From assembly GCF_017562075.2 (NCBI RefSeq), contig NC_054081.1, forward strand, positions 22,510,793-22,574,792: a stretch of 64,000 nucleotides of DNA. The letters run 5' to 3'. Shown piece after piece: positions 45,501-59,276 of the stretch (the stretch's first letter is position 1; each line of letters starts with the position of its first letter). The notes beneath the pieces are model-generated. The model saw only the letters and a list, made by a program, of their open reading frames with translations. It had not been told where the DNA came from and made no database searches. The position numbers were made by a program, and so were the translations under genes. The DNA is from Anopheles merus. Its lineage: Eukaryota; Arthropoda; Insecta; Diptera; Culicidae.

Positions 45501-45880
45501 ATGGGAATCGATCTCGTATGGCCTCGTAGTAACCGGTCTCGTTGTGATGATCGACTGCGTCAAATGAGTCGCTACGCATGTTGAATAGAGCAGCAGAGTG
45601 ACGATTAAAAGCATTCTGCCGTTTGGTTTAAAGGGTATACAATATGCGGCTTTTAATTGTTGCTCGTCTGCATAAAAAGTTTACCACCATGTGTCTCAAA
45701 TCTACACACATCATAATACTGTGTTTGTGGTTGTGCTAGTCACAAAAAAATTTCCGTACATTGTGGGACATAAACGGGCACGAATTGGTACAGCATTTGG
45801 TGTGTCAGAGCCATTGCTTCCAGCAATTTTCCTTTAACTATCTAACAATCTGTTGCTTTAATAAAAATAAAATGGGTGCT
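42521..45880. other. Non-coding DNA with simple repeats
   Basis: Includes CT-rich blocks (43060-43095), an (AAT)n tract at 43501-43526, and the phrase AAGGGCTGACTATCCGGCT near 44371, also found near 28929 and 31627, which suggests a dispersed repeat. No gene could be supported; the ORFs are short and overlapping. Confidence 0.4.
43501..43526 (+). repeat. (AAT)n microsatellite
   Basis: About eight repeats. Confidence 0.9.
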
Positions 45881-46817
45881 TTAAATGTAATCCAAAGGGA
45901 GTGGTTCAACCAATGGCCGATCTTCCTGCAAATCGAGTAACAGAAGCAAGACCATTCGCGATATCGGGGGTGGACTATTGCGGACCTGTATGGATCAAGG
46001 CACAACATCGAAGAGGAGCACCGACAAAGGCATTTGTAGCCGTTTTTGTTTGTTTTGTAACTCGAGCCGTTCATTTGGAATTAGTATCCGATTTAAGCAC
46101 TCCAGCCTTCTTGGCTGCACTCAGGAGATTTGTTGCAAGACGAGGGTTGGTGACGGAGCTGCATTCAGACAATGGAACCAACTTTAAGGGAGCAGCAAAC
46201 GAGCTACATCAATTATATGAAATGCTATGCTCGCTAAAGCATAGAGAAGAAATTTCAGCATGGAGTGCGGAAAATACAATCCAGTGGAAGTTCATCCCAC
46301 CTCGTGCCCCACACTTTGGTGGATTGTGGGAAGCTGCCGTAAGATCAATGAAATTTCACTTAATAAGAGTTCTTGGAAATGCTTCAGCATCATACGAAGA
46401 CATGACCACTTTACTTACAGAAATCGAAGCGTGCTTGAATTCGAGGCCCATTACCCCACTGTCAGATGACCCGTCGGACTTTGAAGCGCCAACCCCAGGG
46501 CACTTTTTGACGGGATCTCACCTGCAGCACGTTATAGAGATCGATGTGAAGGACATCCCAGATAACCGTTTAAATCATTGGCGGTTGGTCAGAAAACGGT
46601 TGCAGCAGTTTTGGGTCAGATGGAAGACTGAATATCTTCAACAGCTCCATGCGAGAAATAAGTGGCATGGATCTGTAACCGCAATCGTGCCCGGTATGTT
46701 AGTCTTGTTACGCGAGGATAATGTACAGTATCGGACAGAAAGATAGGACCCTTGTTTTTTCAACAGCATGCACCCGTTGGGCCAAGTTTATGTGTGGTTT
46801 GTATGTGTTTGTGTGTG

Positions 46818-47032
<215 letters not shown>

Positions 47033-47473
47033 ATGTGTGCATGTGTGTGCCGCGCTATTGTAGTAGAATACTGCCGCGCTCATGAAACAAAACGCTCATT
47101 GAAAAGAACAACTGCGCGCCAGCTCAATGCACGCACAAAGTTTCCTATGCACACACCAGCTTCAACGCAGAGATGCACGCTGGCCTTTCAATGGCGTGCA
47201 CTGGCGAAATACCTGTGAGGGAATGCCGAGTTCATTGCTATTGTGCCCGTTTCCATTTCGCACCGCTGTCGCAATCACATTCATGAAACAGCACACCTGC
47301 GTTCTCGTCCGAAGAACATTCGCTGCTATCGATGTTCTTAAACAGCTCCTTTAGCTTTTATCCAAGTGTGAACGCACGCTGTTTCACATGATAACACACA
47401 TAATCAGAATGTTTTCAACGCAATATGAAACCATGTCCAGCTACGTTTCTTCAGACAAAAACCCGCGCACTCG

Positions 47474-47705
<232 letters not shown>

Positions 47706-47918
47706 GAGTAACGTGGTCAAACAAGTGCACGGTGCGATGAAAAACCAGGGTTCTATCTTTCTGTCCGATATGTACCCCCAACGAAATGGCCATTAGCAAG
47801 GGTGTCAGAAGTCCATCCAGGGAGTGACGGTGTGGTGCGGGTAGTAACATTGCGAACGTCCAACGCGAAAGATATTAAGCGACCAGTAGTTCGTATTTGT
47901 ATTTTGCCTAACCAGTGA

Positions 47919-48053
47919 TCGTCGAAAAGGTGAAAAGGAAGTAGCAGTTAAAGGAGTGATTGATAAAATATAGATAATGAGTACAACATACATATATAAT
48001 TATAAGTGGTGGTGGAATGCATAAGAGAGGGATCTAATATTTAAAACATCAAT
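47919..48053. other. Junction between oppositely oriented Bel-Pao parts
   Basis: 135 bp between the plus-strand integrase stop and the minus-strand frame; contains the inversion or rearrangement breakpoint. No LTR-like sequence. Confidence 0.5.
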
Positions 48054-50667
48054 TTATGAAATTGATGTGAGATATGATGAATTAAGGTATCTTCCATTTA
48101 ACCGAATGATCCCTTCTGCGTAGATAAATGGCTTATATCCTCTCAATGGAGATGACTGGGGAATTTCCTTCTTACTTGTGAGACAATTTAATTCCTTTTC
48201 AAAACATTGTTTCTGAGCTAGTCGACACAATACCCGCTCTGATCGCAAACGTTCTTCTGTGGTGAGGATTAGCGTCTCGTATTGAACTACTGAAGATCCA
48301 TGCTGTTCTGACTCTCTCTTTGATCGCATTCGCACACCTTGTAGGCACCTTAAGCAGTAACCTACTTTTAGCCGAAGCTTAGCGAAAGATGAATAACGAT
48401 CGAACAACCAGTCAACAAATGTCTCTTCATTAACTGAAGAGGCTATTAACTCCACCTTCCGTTCTTCGCCTGTTGATATTGCTCTTGCTTCAGGCAATGT
48501 TGGCCATTTTTCTTCAGTTTCTGATAGCCAAGTAGGCCCCGACCACCAAAGCGCATTATTGATTAATCGCGATGGTTCACATCCTCTCGACACTAAATCA
48601 GCTGGATTGTCTACTCCCGGTACATGTCGCCAATTACATACAGCGGTCAACAATTGGATCTTTGCCGTGCGATTGCCCACAAAAGTTTTCCACATATGAT
48701 GAGGGGACTGGATCCAATGCCATGTTGTCATAGAATCAGTCCATAGGAAACACGGCCCTCACGCAGCCTCCCCTTTCTTGCAAAGTCCCATAGACGGCTT
48801 CCTAACAGCGCTGCACACAACTCTAATCTCGCAATGGTCAAACGCTTTGCCAATGGAGCAACCTTGGATCGAGAGATCAGCAGCTGCACCTTCGCTGCTC
48901 CCGACGGGTCTACATTTCGCACATACAAACATGCACCATATCCACGCTCAGATGCATCACAAAATATATGGTACTCAATCGTCTCACTCGAGCACACCAA
49001 CCGTGGAAGCTTCACATCTTGTAGCACATGAAGTTGGGTTGCAAAATTTGTCCAATCACGACTCAAGCTTTCCGGCAACTCTTTATCCCAAGGCCAAGAA
49101 ATTCCATTAACATCTTTTAGCTTCCATAATTGCTGCATAAAGATTTTTGCCACCATTTTGACGGGGTCCACAAATCCCAGAGGATCGTAAATCTTTGCGA
49201 TCGCACCCATTACATTTCGCTTGGTAGCACTGGATGACATCATGATGCTAGGAACACGTACTCTCATTATATCCGTCATCGGCTCCCATATTACTCCTAA
49301 TGTACTGACCGTGCTTTCTCCCACATTTAATACGTGTACATCTGTCTTGGCTAGATCTTCTTTTGGAATTCCCTTCAATGCTTCTACCCTGTTTGAAGCC
49401 CATTTCCAGAGCTTAAATCCTGCCTTTGCCAACATTTCCACCACATCTTGTCGTATTCGTTTAGCTTGATCGGCAGATTCGACACCCGAAATCAAATCAT
49501 CAACGTAGAAATCGTTGTACCATCGCTTTTGACGCTGGAAATTCACTCTCACCATCTTCAAAGGCTCGCCTTAACGTTCTTATTGCCAGGTACGGGGCAC
49601 ATGCGGTTCCATACGTGACAGTGTTTAATTTAAATGTACCCACTGGCTCTGATTCATGTGATCGCCAAAAAATGCACTGCAGCTCTCGATCCCTCTCATC
49701 TATCAACACCTGCCGATACATTTTCTCCACATCGGCTACGATTGCTACTTTGTTAAATCGAAAGCGCAATAAAATAGAGACAAGATCGTCTTGCAATTGA
49801 GGTCCGGTCAACAAAATATCGTTCAAGGACCTTCCACTGTCTGTTTTGCACGACGCATCGAACACGACCCTGCACTTGGTAGTTGTGCTGTCTAGCTTCC
49901 ATACGGCATGATGAGGTAAATAGTATTGTATACTCTGTTTGTTCCTCTCATCGGTTACCTTTGTCATGTGACCTAATTGAAGATATTCATCCATAAACTT
50001 ATGATATTCTTCGCTCAAGCATGTATCCCTCTTCATTCGCCGCTCTACTGCACCGAATCGTTTTAGAGAAATTTCATATGATTCTCCTATTTCCCTTTTA
50101 TAGTTGTCCTTCTTTGGCAACTGTACTATATATCTCCCATCTTCATTTCGTCGTGTTGTTTTATCATACCATTCTTCACATAGTTGCTCCTCTGTTGACA
50201 AAATCTTCTCCTCAGGAATATCTTCCAATCTTACTAGCCTTTCCATTGCAGCATTAAAATCATCATCTATCGCACATCCCGCAATGCTTTCGTTGAAATT
50301 GTCCTCAATAGCCTCTGTCATTTTCCCGCTGACAATCCAGCCTAACTTTGTTTCAAGCAATCGAGGAAGATATGACGCCAACCTTATTTTTCCTTCACCT
50401 CGCAACTCTGCAAACAAGCCGGCTCCTATTAGAATATCAATTCGCTCTGGCTTGTTGAACGTTGGATCTGCCAAGGCTATACCTGATGGTATGTTCCATC
50501 GATTGACTTCTACCATCTGACTCGGATAGTCAGATGTAACCTTCGGTAACACCAAAAATTGCAATCCTGCTTGGAAATCGGAAACACGCGATCTAATGGT
50601 GGTAGAAACCATACTGGTTGCAGTAACTGCCACTGCACCAATTCCTGATAACGGTCTGGACATTCCC
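48054..50667 (-). pseudogene. Bel-Pao protease end, reverse transcriptase, RNase H
   Basis: Below the insertion the protease resumes (LSGIGAVAVTATS, RIDILIGAGLFAEL). The reverse transcriptase follows, with VVFDASCKTDSGRSLNDIL, the catalytic VADVEKMYRQV, and the YVDD box in WYNDFYVDDLISGVE; a frameshift at about 49555 joins frames 50726-49500 and 49561-48728. RNase H follows (FCDASERGYGACLYV, TIARLELCAALLG) and then, after a stop between 48731 and 48728, the connection WRHVPGVDNPADLVSRGC and the beginning of integrase (GYKPFIYAEGIIRLNGRYLNSS), which ends at TGA 48054. Confidence 0.88.
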
Positions 50668-51700
50668 CTACTAGCAATGAGAATGAAAAAGTGTGCAACT
50701 TTCAGGCGAGGGGCATGTACAAGCATGGGTAGACAGTTGGAAATACGCGGAATTACGCGGAGGCGCGAGCGTGTTTTGGTTTCTACACAGTTTTTGCACT
50801 CACATAATTACACATGTGTGAATGTGTGCGTTCACTTTCAGCCTGCGCGCTCAGTTTGGTTTTCTCGCAGTGGCATGCGGCTATCGGTGTCTCGCTCGCA
50901 CTAGTGCAGCGAGTGTTCCTCTGTGCGCTCCCTTTCTTGCCACCACACGAAATCGTCAGTTCAGCTCAAGCGTTCGCCGTGAAAGGCCGCGCGCGTGTTA
51001 GCCTAAGTCCCGGGCGATCGAAGATTCGCTAAGTGTTGAAGTGTTGTGCACATTGAAATGAAGCTGCGCTTTTCTTTCACCATTTATCTTAAATGTGTGA
51101 TTTGCGCTGGTTTATTTCAATATTTTTTTACTGCATTGAACAGCAACAACGGTATTCATGCAGTTAGACGGCTATTTTAAATAAGACGATTTTTTAAATA
51201 TAAATAATGTGTGTGATTTTGTGGCAAGATTGTGTGAAGCTATGTGCGAAAATGCCCCTTTATTTGCAATAAAAGTGATAAAATATAAACCAAGTTTAAT
51301 GTGTTCAAGTTTTTGTTTTGATTCGGGTGCACCAAGTCCGAATGAAGGGATGCGCACAGCGTGCTACGAAAGAAACAAGTGGGAGGGGGTGTCAGTCCAG
51401 CGCAGCGCAATTCGCTGGAATCAAGTGGGAGGGGGTACCAGCTCAGCGCAGCGCAAGCCGAAAGAAACGGGAAGGAAGGGGTATGATGAAACAGCGCGAG
51501 CGAGCGTTCTTTACAGCGAGAGCGCCTCGTGTATTTTAAAGGCAAGCAAGAGAGCGCATTCTCTCCGTGGTAGCGCTCCATCCGCCATTTTTAATTTCGA
51601 GCCCAAAACAACGGACTTCGGATCCGATCTTGGGCCGGGCCCACACCGCGTGTTTCTACCTACCCCGCGCCTGAAAATTTCGTTCTCTTTGTCTGTCGGG
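50668..51700. mobile_element. Unclassified transposon TE-C, copy 2, in Bel-Pao protease
   Basis: 1033 bp, inverted relative to copy 1 at 16326-19030, sharing the ends CCCGACAGACAAAGAG and CTACTAGCAA.GAGAATG and the blocks corresponding to 17540-18990, but lacking most of 16420-17530 and the pogo-like MITE. It interrupts the protease coding frame. No clear target duplication. Confidence 0.75.
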
Positions 51701-53194
51701 TCGCAATCTCTTCAATTTTAGTTGTTGTGCCAGTCGTTCAGTAATAAAGTTAGACTGCGATCCTTGATCTAGCAACGCCCTAGCTGGTAACTCTTCATTA
51801 TCACTTCCGCGTATCCATACCAGTGCTGTTGACAACCACACCATGTTTCTAGTTCTAGCTGATACTCTGGTTGTCGCATTAATCGTTGTCGTTTCTTCTC
51901 CATTGGGTGTAAGCTGCTCTACCTGTGATGCCTGTGCTGCCACTTGGATCGCTTCCTGTCGTTTGCAAAGCAGCGTGTTATGTTTGCCGTGACAATGACT
52001 GCATTTACTCTCGTTCCGACAAAATCTTATTTGATGGTTCCCCTTCAAGCAGCTAAAACATAAATTGTGTTTCTTCGCCAACCCTTCCCGTTGCAAAAGT
52101 GACATACCTTCAAACGTCGTACATTCCAACAAGAGGTGATTTGCCTTACATGCTGGACAAACCCTTTTGTCATTGTATGAAGACTGGGCGGCGCATGTGA
52201 CAGCATATGAGTGCGGCAATCTGTTTATCTTCTGGTCAGGCAAACGATTCCGCTGGTATGCCTTTGTTGCTGACCTTGTCCCGATCACACCGATGCTATG
52301 AAGCGCTGTGCTGTTTAGAATTCGTATCCTTTTCTCGCAGAATTCCATCAACAGGTCGTAGGTGTCGGTCTTGTTTTCCACTGCAAAATGTTCATACGCA
52401 ATTAGTGTGGTGTTATCGAATTTGTACATTACCAGTGTCGTGAGCGGTGTGTTCCAATGTTGCGTTGGTTCTTCCATCCGTTTCATTCCTTGAACCAGTC
52501 GTCGTGTTTCGTTAACAATTCTGGTTAACTCAGATGACGTTGCGGCACTCATCGGTTCCAGCTGAACAAGTGCTTTAAAATATTCCCTTCGCAGCTGCTT
52601 ATTGTCGTCGTATCTCTGCAACAGGGTGTCCCAGGTTGACGCGTAGCTTTTCTCTTCCAACGGCACATGCTCAAACTGTAATGCAGCTTCTCCCTCCTGC
52701 GAAGCTAAAAGGTACTGAAGTTTGGCTACATCCGGTAGCTCACCCACATCATGCACTAAAGACACAAAACGATCCTTATACGTTACCCACTGGGTAATGT
52801 TACCATCAAACGTCGGAAGCTCGAGTTTTGGTAAACGCATTTTAACACTCGCGGTAGTCGTATTCACCATCGTGCTATTCGCGATCGGCTGCACACTTTC
52901 ATTAGTTTTCAACATATCCATGATAAACCCTCTCACACGGTGAAACTTTTTAAAGAAATCCCTTCTATCATTTCGCATCTGCACTTCATCTGCTTCTTCA
53001 TATTCAATAAGCAAATTTTCCCTCGCCTCTTCGTACGCATCCTTCGCTCCTTCTAACACTTTCAATTAATTTTGTAGTTCTACCCGCTGTTCAGAATCTT
53101 TATAAATGTCCACAAAATCCACAAATTCCTCCATCCACGTACGGCGGTCTTTATACACTTTTGTTAGTTTCGTAACCTTTTTGTCCGCAGGCAT
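51701..53194 (-). pseudogene. Bel-Pao gag and protease
   Basis: ATG at 53194 (MPADKKVTKLTKVYKDRR) opens the polyprotein; an in-frame TAA lies at about 53067 and the frame then stays open to the TE-C insertion. It carries the DUF1759-type Gag domain (LPKLELPTFDGNITQWVTY, LLASQEGEAALQFEHVPLEE), Cys/His knuckles (CPACKANHLLLEC, CFSCLKGNHQIRFC, CSHCHGKHNTLLC), and the start of the DUF1758 aspartic protease with ARALLDQGSQSNFITERLA. The single stop and the insertion inactivate it. Capsid formation and polyprotein cleavage are the family roles. Confidence 0.88.
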
Positions 53195-53737
53195 TTTGCT
53201 TTATTTAAACCACTTTATTATTAATCCAAGAACGCTATCAATTTACGAGAATCACGATGGCTACTTCTAAACTCATACAATGTCAATGACCTATCAAGCC
53301 AACCGCTGCGTGCGCACTTTCACTCAACGCACTTCACAGTTCACCAGCACTCACACTAACACAAATGCTACCACTTTGCGCACTCACTTCTCTAATCGCG
53401 ATGGCTGGTCCTAAAACTCCTGGTAAATGACCGACTAAGCCAAGCTGTAGTTCGCACAATTTCACACAAGGTGCACAGAATCAAACTCGTACAATATTAC
53501 CATCTCGTTTTACAGTCCGCTTTAACGTCTTTGCAATTGCTTTGTTTTTTTTTCTTCTCCTTTTTTCTTTAGTCCGCTCTTGTCCCACGTTGGCCTTAAC
53601 TTTCCTTTATCCCTGTTTGACAAGGGTCACCGCACCATGAACATGTTTGAGTGAATCACAAAACAGCCGAACGATTTTCTACCGAAACTTTTCACCCACG
53701 CTTTATAAATTGTGACTGTACTTAACCCAATTTCCAA

Positions 53738-53757
53738 ATCCGGTTCGAAGGACCAAA
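53738..53757 (-). promoter_or_regulatory. Bel-Pao primer binding site
   Basis: Minus-strand TTTGGTCCTTCGAACCGGAT right after the LTR, a sequence characteristic of arthropod Bel-Pao elements. Confidence 0.8.
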
Positions 53758-53954
53758 TGTTCTCTAGCTCACAACCAATTCACTTTCGGATCGATCGGTT
53801 CACTTCCAAACATTGCGGTGGTTACGTTAAGACCAATTTATTATACATATTTACAATTCACTAACACCTTAATCCTATTCTAATCCTAAGTCTGTCACCA
53901 ATATATACAAATTTTAGATCCGTCTAGCGGATTGCCTACTCATAGGCGCCAACA
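53758..53954 (-). repeat. Bel-Pao 5' LTR
   Basis: 197 bp on the minus strand from TGTTGGCGCCTATG to GAGAACA, followed directly by the primer binding site. No second copy in the window. Confidence 0.75.
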
Positions 53955-54585
53955 GATCATGAGGATACTTATCGTTCGCAGCCAATGCCATACACGGGAA
54001 AAACAAGGAGAAAGAAAACTCCCACACGTGCGAGAAAGAGCAGCAACAACCAAACCGTAGAGCCGATTGGATTGTGAGAATGCGACGGGAAATCATCGTC
54101 TGTGAGCGAGAGTGAAACAGAAGTCAGAATCATAAACTTTCCATCCATAATTTGTGACCATAATTTGGGTGTGTGTCTTCGCTCCATACAAATCGTGAAA
54201 AAAACATTTTCGCTCAGTCGTAAATCGCGGCGAAAACCGCCTTTTGTGAAAAGGGTGTGCGTTTGAAAGCTTCGTACAGAAAATGATTTAAAGCCTTGCA
54301 AAATGTGAATGGAATGCGCCAATTATTTTTGCTCACCTGTTTGGAAGAACATATTTTCTTATGGGTCGAGTGACAATGGTTTATATAACATAATACATAC
54401 ATAATTCTCCTTCGCGGGCCGGACTTTAAATAAAATTTATTTTGAATATGTTTAGTGTGGTATGTGTTTATATGAGTTCGTATATGTTTATTATAATTGA
54501 AATTGAATACAGTAATAGACGTACAGTACAGTTTGGACAGTATTTATATCTTAGTCCATATCAACCTCTGACTTCCGCATTCTCC
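53955..54585. other. No gene seen
   Basis: Mixed sequence between the Bel-Pao LTR and the hAT pseudogene. Confidence 0.4.
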
Positions 54586-54589
54586 TTTT

Positions 54590-56384
54590 TTCTTAAATTT
54601 TGTTATGTTTAATAAACAAAATCTTCCTTAGCTTACTTGAATGTAATCTATTTCATTTACAAGATTCAATGTCGCCTGCCTTTGAAAAAACCTTTTCGCA
54701 TGGCACAGAAAAGGTTGGGATGCAAAGAGTGCGAATCATTAGGTCGTATAACCTCGTATACTTGTTTTCATGTAATTTCCACCATTCAAGAGGGTTGTCC
54801 GCTCTATGTGACAATGGCTCGGCCATGTAATTGTCTAATTCCTTCTGACTTTCAGTTAGCGTATGTAAAATAACTTGGAAATCATTTTGTTCGGTATCGA
54901 AATCTTTACAAATACTATCGGTGATGAGATCCTAACTGATTGCAACTTCAGTAACAACTTCGATAACAGTTTGTAGTTGGAATTCATTGGTTTGCGTGTC
55001 TAATCGTAGATTTCGATGTTTGCAGCTTTGCTGAAATTCTGTTTCGCTTTGGAATCCTTTTTGTTTGAACCGGGGGTCCAAAATGGTGGCTTGCCTAACA
55101 ATTTCGCTATGTATATAAACAAATTATTCATATAATCTATTATTTACTGATTTGATTAAATTTTTTACCTCATTCGTTTCACAACCTGAATTGCATTCTA
55201 ATTTCTTTATCATAAAAGATGTAATTACACGCATTTCGGACAGCGTTACTGTTTGTTCAGCAGAAATTTCTGTAGTTACTAAATAAAAAAACGTTAATGC
55301 ATTAGATGCCTCATTCAAAATGGTCCAATCGTTTTCAGTTAGTTGTGAATTAAAGTTAATAAAAGCAAGCGAAGATACAATTGGATCTTTATTGGAATAA
55401 AAACGTTCGAGCATATGGAACGTTGAATTCCAGCGTGTAGGAACGTCCAATATAAGTTTAACTTGGACTCGATTTAAATGTTCCTGCAGTTCACGGAGTT
55501 TCATCGAAACCGCTGCACTTTTTCAAATGTTTCACTATTTCTTTTACGGACGTTACTGTGCGTTTCATGGGATTCTATATGGCACTTTCAACAATCAGGT
55601 TAAGTGTATGAGCGTTGCATGGATTATGTTCTATTTTGGCCAGCTGTACTGCGCGTTTCATATTCGCAGCGTTGTCAGTGACTACATAAACTACTTTTTC
55701 GAAGATTTTAAAACTATCCATCGTTTGTTTCATCCACCTTGCTATATTTTCTGAAGTGTGTTTGTTGGAAAATTATTTGCATGCTAGCAAATAGGTTGTT
55801 TGTTTGCATTCACTATGGATAAAACGAGCAGTGCCCGCCAGGAAACTTTCATTCTTAGAGATGGTCCCACCATCTGAAGTTAAACATACTGCTTTGCAGT
55901 TTACTATTTCTTCTTCCTCAGCTTCTAAGAGATTTCCATAATTTGAGTTCAATAGCGTATTGCTAAGAGTTTTTTTTGCTGGAAGCTTATAACTTGGGCA
56001 CAAATCTCGATTTAAATCTTTAAAATCGTCTGCCTTTACCAAACGGAATGGGAGGGCATGGCTATATATGACATTTAACAATTTATTGTCTATGGTTTAT
56101 TTTTCTAGCAGCACCCAACGGTTTTGTGACACTCACTAATTGCTCCATGGATTTTAACTAATAGGTTGTTTCTGCAATGTTGATGGTGTCTTCGAAACGC
56201 CGTCATCTAAGATAAAGCTCGTAGAACGATCACTGATCTCTTTTTCTGAAGATTTTGATGCCGATGGTCGTTCAACTTCTATCGTCAGATGCATGTTTTT
56301 GAGATGATGCTTCAAGTTGAATGAGGATTTATTGTTGGAAGTCAATTGCGCCTTCCAAATAACGCAGCGCATTTTATTTGGCAC
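54590..56384 (-). pseudogene. hAT transposase with BED finger (degenerate)
   Basis: Minus strand from 56384: a BED-type finger remnant (CVIWKAQLTSNNKSSFNLKHHLKNMH, first Cys pair incomplete), then PFRLVKADDFKDLNRDLCPSYKLP (56081-55773), the catalytic-core block VTDNAANMKRAVQLA with CNAHTLNLIVE (read across stops at about 55690-55580), LDVPTRWNSTFHMLERF (55504-55124), and a C-terminal dimerisation domain ATILDPRFKQKGF, NPLEWWKLHENKYTRLYDL, VPCEKVFSKAGDI ending near 54600. Several stops and frameshifts make it dead. It would mobilise hAT elements with 8-bp duplications. Confidence 0.88.
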
Positions 56385-57164
56385 AGCAGTACTTTCAAAG
56401 TAATTTCAAACATCATTCATTTTTTGTCCGACATCGTTCCAAATTCAATATTGTCTTTGATTTCAGTAATAAACTATGATCCAATCTGGAGAAACACGCA
56501 AATACTTTTAACCGCAGTTTTAAAACAGGAAATTTTATTTCTCAAAGCAAAATCTTTGCCAACATTGGGTGAGATCGCCAATGGAAGTCGTCAAAATGAA
56601 CAACGGTAAAAAATAAGACATCTGCTCGATTGCAATGTTTCATCGTCAAATTAACAATCGCAGTAGGCTGAGTCGTTTGTTTTCCAGTCAAATTGAGCTG
56701 TGCTTAGTGTATATTTGTGTACTTATGAATGTGTTTTCAGGGGTTAGCATATTCAAAACGAACAATATGCACGTCAGGGGTTCAAGCCCCGAAATGACCG
56801 TGCTTCCATACGTAGTCCTTTAACCCTGACCCGAAAGGCTCAGTAGGTACAATAAAGCATAAGCGAGTCTGAGGTTGGGTCGAGCCAAAGTAGGTTCAAG
56901 ACCCGACCTGAACTTGCTGTACCAACAGATCGATGTCACTTATGCTTCATTGTACCGACTGTCCCTTACCACGGGTCGAACATGATACCGTCCTTAAGCT
57001 CAAACTGCAGCCCTGGGTCAGAATCGATTCCGATAGACTCGCATTCGACTTCGGGTTGCGTCGTGAAATGAATCGTTTGTCTCAGTTCTAGTACACAGTA
57101 CTGATACACAGCATACCCAAAAACCATTTTATAACTGTGGTAGTTAAAGTCCTCGTTGATACTT
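56385..57164. other. No gene; tRNA-like T-arm motif
   Basis: GGGGTTCAAGCCCCGAA at 56777-56793 resembles a tRNA T-arm/B-box and AGGTTCAAGACCCGACC at about 56891 resembles another; a repeat containing CAATAAAGCATAAG lies between. Possibly SINE-derived, not established. Confidence 0.35.
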
Positions 57165-58262
57165 ACTAACTTACTTATCCGGCGCTTCTTCCGCCATACG
57201 GTTTTGGCCTGCCTCAGGAGTGTCCGAAACCGCTCACGGTCTCACGGCATTTTTCTTTGCCAATCCGTTATCCTAGTTTTAATGGCGGACGCCTCCACGA
57301 CTGCTTACCTCAACAATTTGGGTCTACCACGCCCGCTATGTCCTTGTGGGCGGCCTAAAAAGACTTTACGGACTGGGTCGTCCGTTTCCAAATATACAAC
57401 ATCGCCACCCCCCCTGGAGCCTGGCGAGCTTGATACGCTGCACGACAGTGAGGTCGCCGTACATCTCGTATAGCTCGTCGTTATAATGGCTCCTCCATAA
57501 TCCTTATACACATACGGGGCCAAGAATCCTTCTGAGCATCATCCTCTCGAGCGCGCCCATAAAGGATTCATCAGATTTGGGCAGTGCCAATAACCCAGAG
57601 GCGTATGTGAGTACCGGTACTATATAGGTACTATATATTCCCAGCTTCGTCCGTCGCGACAGGTTCTTTGAGGTGAACAGATTTTTCAGGCTGTAGAATG
57701 ACCGGTTGGCAGCCAGCATCCTTGCGCGCAACTCAGCTTCCATACTGTTGTCGTTGCTGACCTTTGACCCAAGATAGGTGAATTCTGCATTCACCTGTCT
57801 GTACATCCCGCCTACGTAAATTCTGATTATTTATTGGTAGGCCCGCTGATGTTGCCACTATCAGTTTGGTCTTTGCCTCTTTTATCTGCAACCCGAGATT
57901 CTCTGCCGCCTGCTCGATCCCTTGGTAGGCTTCTGCTACATAGGAGAGCCGCAGACCAATGATGTCTATATCCTCAGCGTATACCAGGATCTGGGTTGAC
58001 TTATAGAAGTCGCGGATGGGCCTCTCTAGTGCCAGGTTGAATGGGAGACACGCAAGCCCGTCCCCCTGGTGCAGACCCTTAGTGGTAGCAAAAGATCCTG
58101 AGAGTTTTCCATCCACCCTCACCTGGCAAGTGACGTTGGTCATAGTAACTCTAACTAGCCTTATCAGTTTGACCGGGATTCCAAATGAGCTCATAGCGTC
58201 ATACAGTTTTACCCTGTCTATGCTATAATATGCGGGTTTGAAGTCAATGAAGAGATAGTATC
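57165..58262 (-). pseudogene. RTE-type reverse transcriptase (broken)
   Basis: Minus strand: RYYLFIDFKPAYYSIDRVKLYDA, SSFGIPVKLIRLVRVTMTN, KGLHQGDGLACLPFNLALE, an active site altered to YAED in LVYAEDIDIIGLRLS, then a frameshift near 57780 to EFTYLGSKVSNDNSMEAELRAR, a thumb region, and a tail at 57523-57305 with VYLETDDPVRKVFLGRPQGHS. Eight residues seem missing between LALERPIRD and FYKSTQ. The 3' UTR runs to an ACTAACTTACTTATCC tail at about 57165. The usual second Asp of the YADD box is Glu here, another sign of decay. Confidence 0.85.
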
Positions 58263-59274
58263 TTATGCGTCTCTATTTTACCGAAAATCTGTAACATGGT
58301 GAATCTTGCCTCGATTATATGGCCAGTATGATTTATCAACAAAACATAATGTGAAACCAGAATTAATGCGGGTGATTCTCAACCGCAAAGAGATCGTGAC
58401 GATAATTTATTCATGAGCCGAGGGAAGGTCAGTTTCCAGTTGGTGGAAACTTAATTTAAATAAACAAACGACTGTCGTTAGTTGTCGTTTACAATTTGAC
58501 GATCGTATGTTGCTTGGAGACCCATACAAAAATAATCGATAATGATAGTCATTCGGGTTTACGATTCCACATATTTTTCGAAAACACACTGATCAATGGC
58601 GACTATTTTTCCTTCTACATGCTCGTGCCAAATACGACAAATTATTGCGCACAAGGCTGAGCCATTTTACGTATTTTGACATAAGCTAATTGATTAAGCC
58701 TATTGTCAATGACAGCCTACCTGGGTAAGTTTTTCATTTTTATCTATCTATGGTTACTTTGTGGTCTATGGTTACTTAAGCGTAAACTTGAGCGTAACTC
58801 AAAAATTGTACAAAAAAAAGTTAAAAAGTTTACTTTTCGTTTACTGGAGCTTTGTAAATTGCAAATTAAAATAACAATTTTAACATATTTATGAAATTGT
58901 TTCAAACGCGTCAAACATTCCCATTTGAAAATTGAATATTTATTTCGCTCTTCATGTGTTTTTTTACTCTGCTTAACAATCAATCCGTCTAAAGCTTACA
59001 GTACAAGTTAGTAGCTCTTCAGCTTCAAACTTTTTGAGGTGGAGTTTGTGCCTTCCCCTCTCGAAATCAAGCGTCCTTTTTTGATTTTACACATAATGTA
59101 TCGTAGGTTCAAGAAAGCCTTGAAAAATATATTTTTTACTGTTTCACGTAAAACGAAATTTTTTAAGATTTCAAAAAACAAATACAAAAAATCTAGCTGT
59201 GTAGGCGCACAGATCCTGTCAATAGGGAGGCTATTTCACCATTTATCTTTGGTATATTATATTCAATAAAAAAT
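58263..59274. other. AT-rich, no gene
   Basis: Nothing recognised. Confidence 0.4.
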
Positions 59275-59276
59275 AT

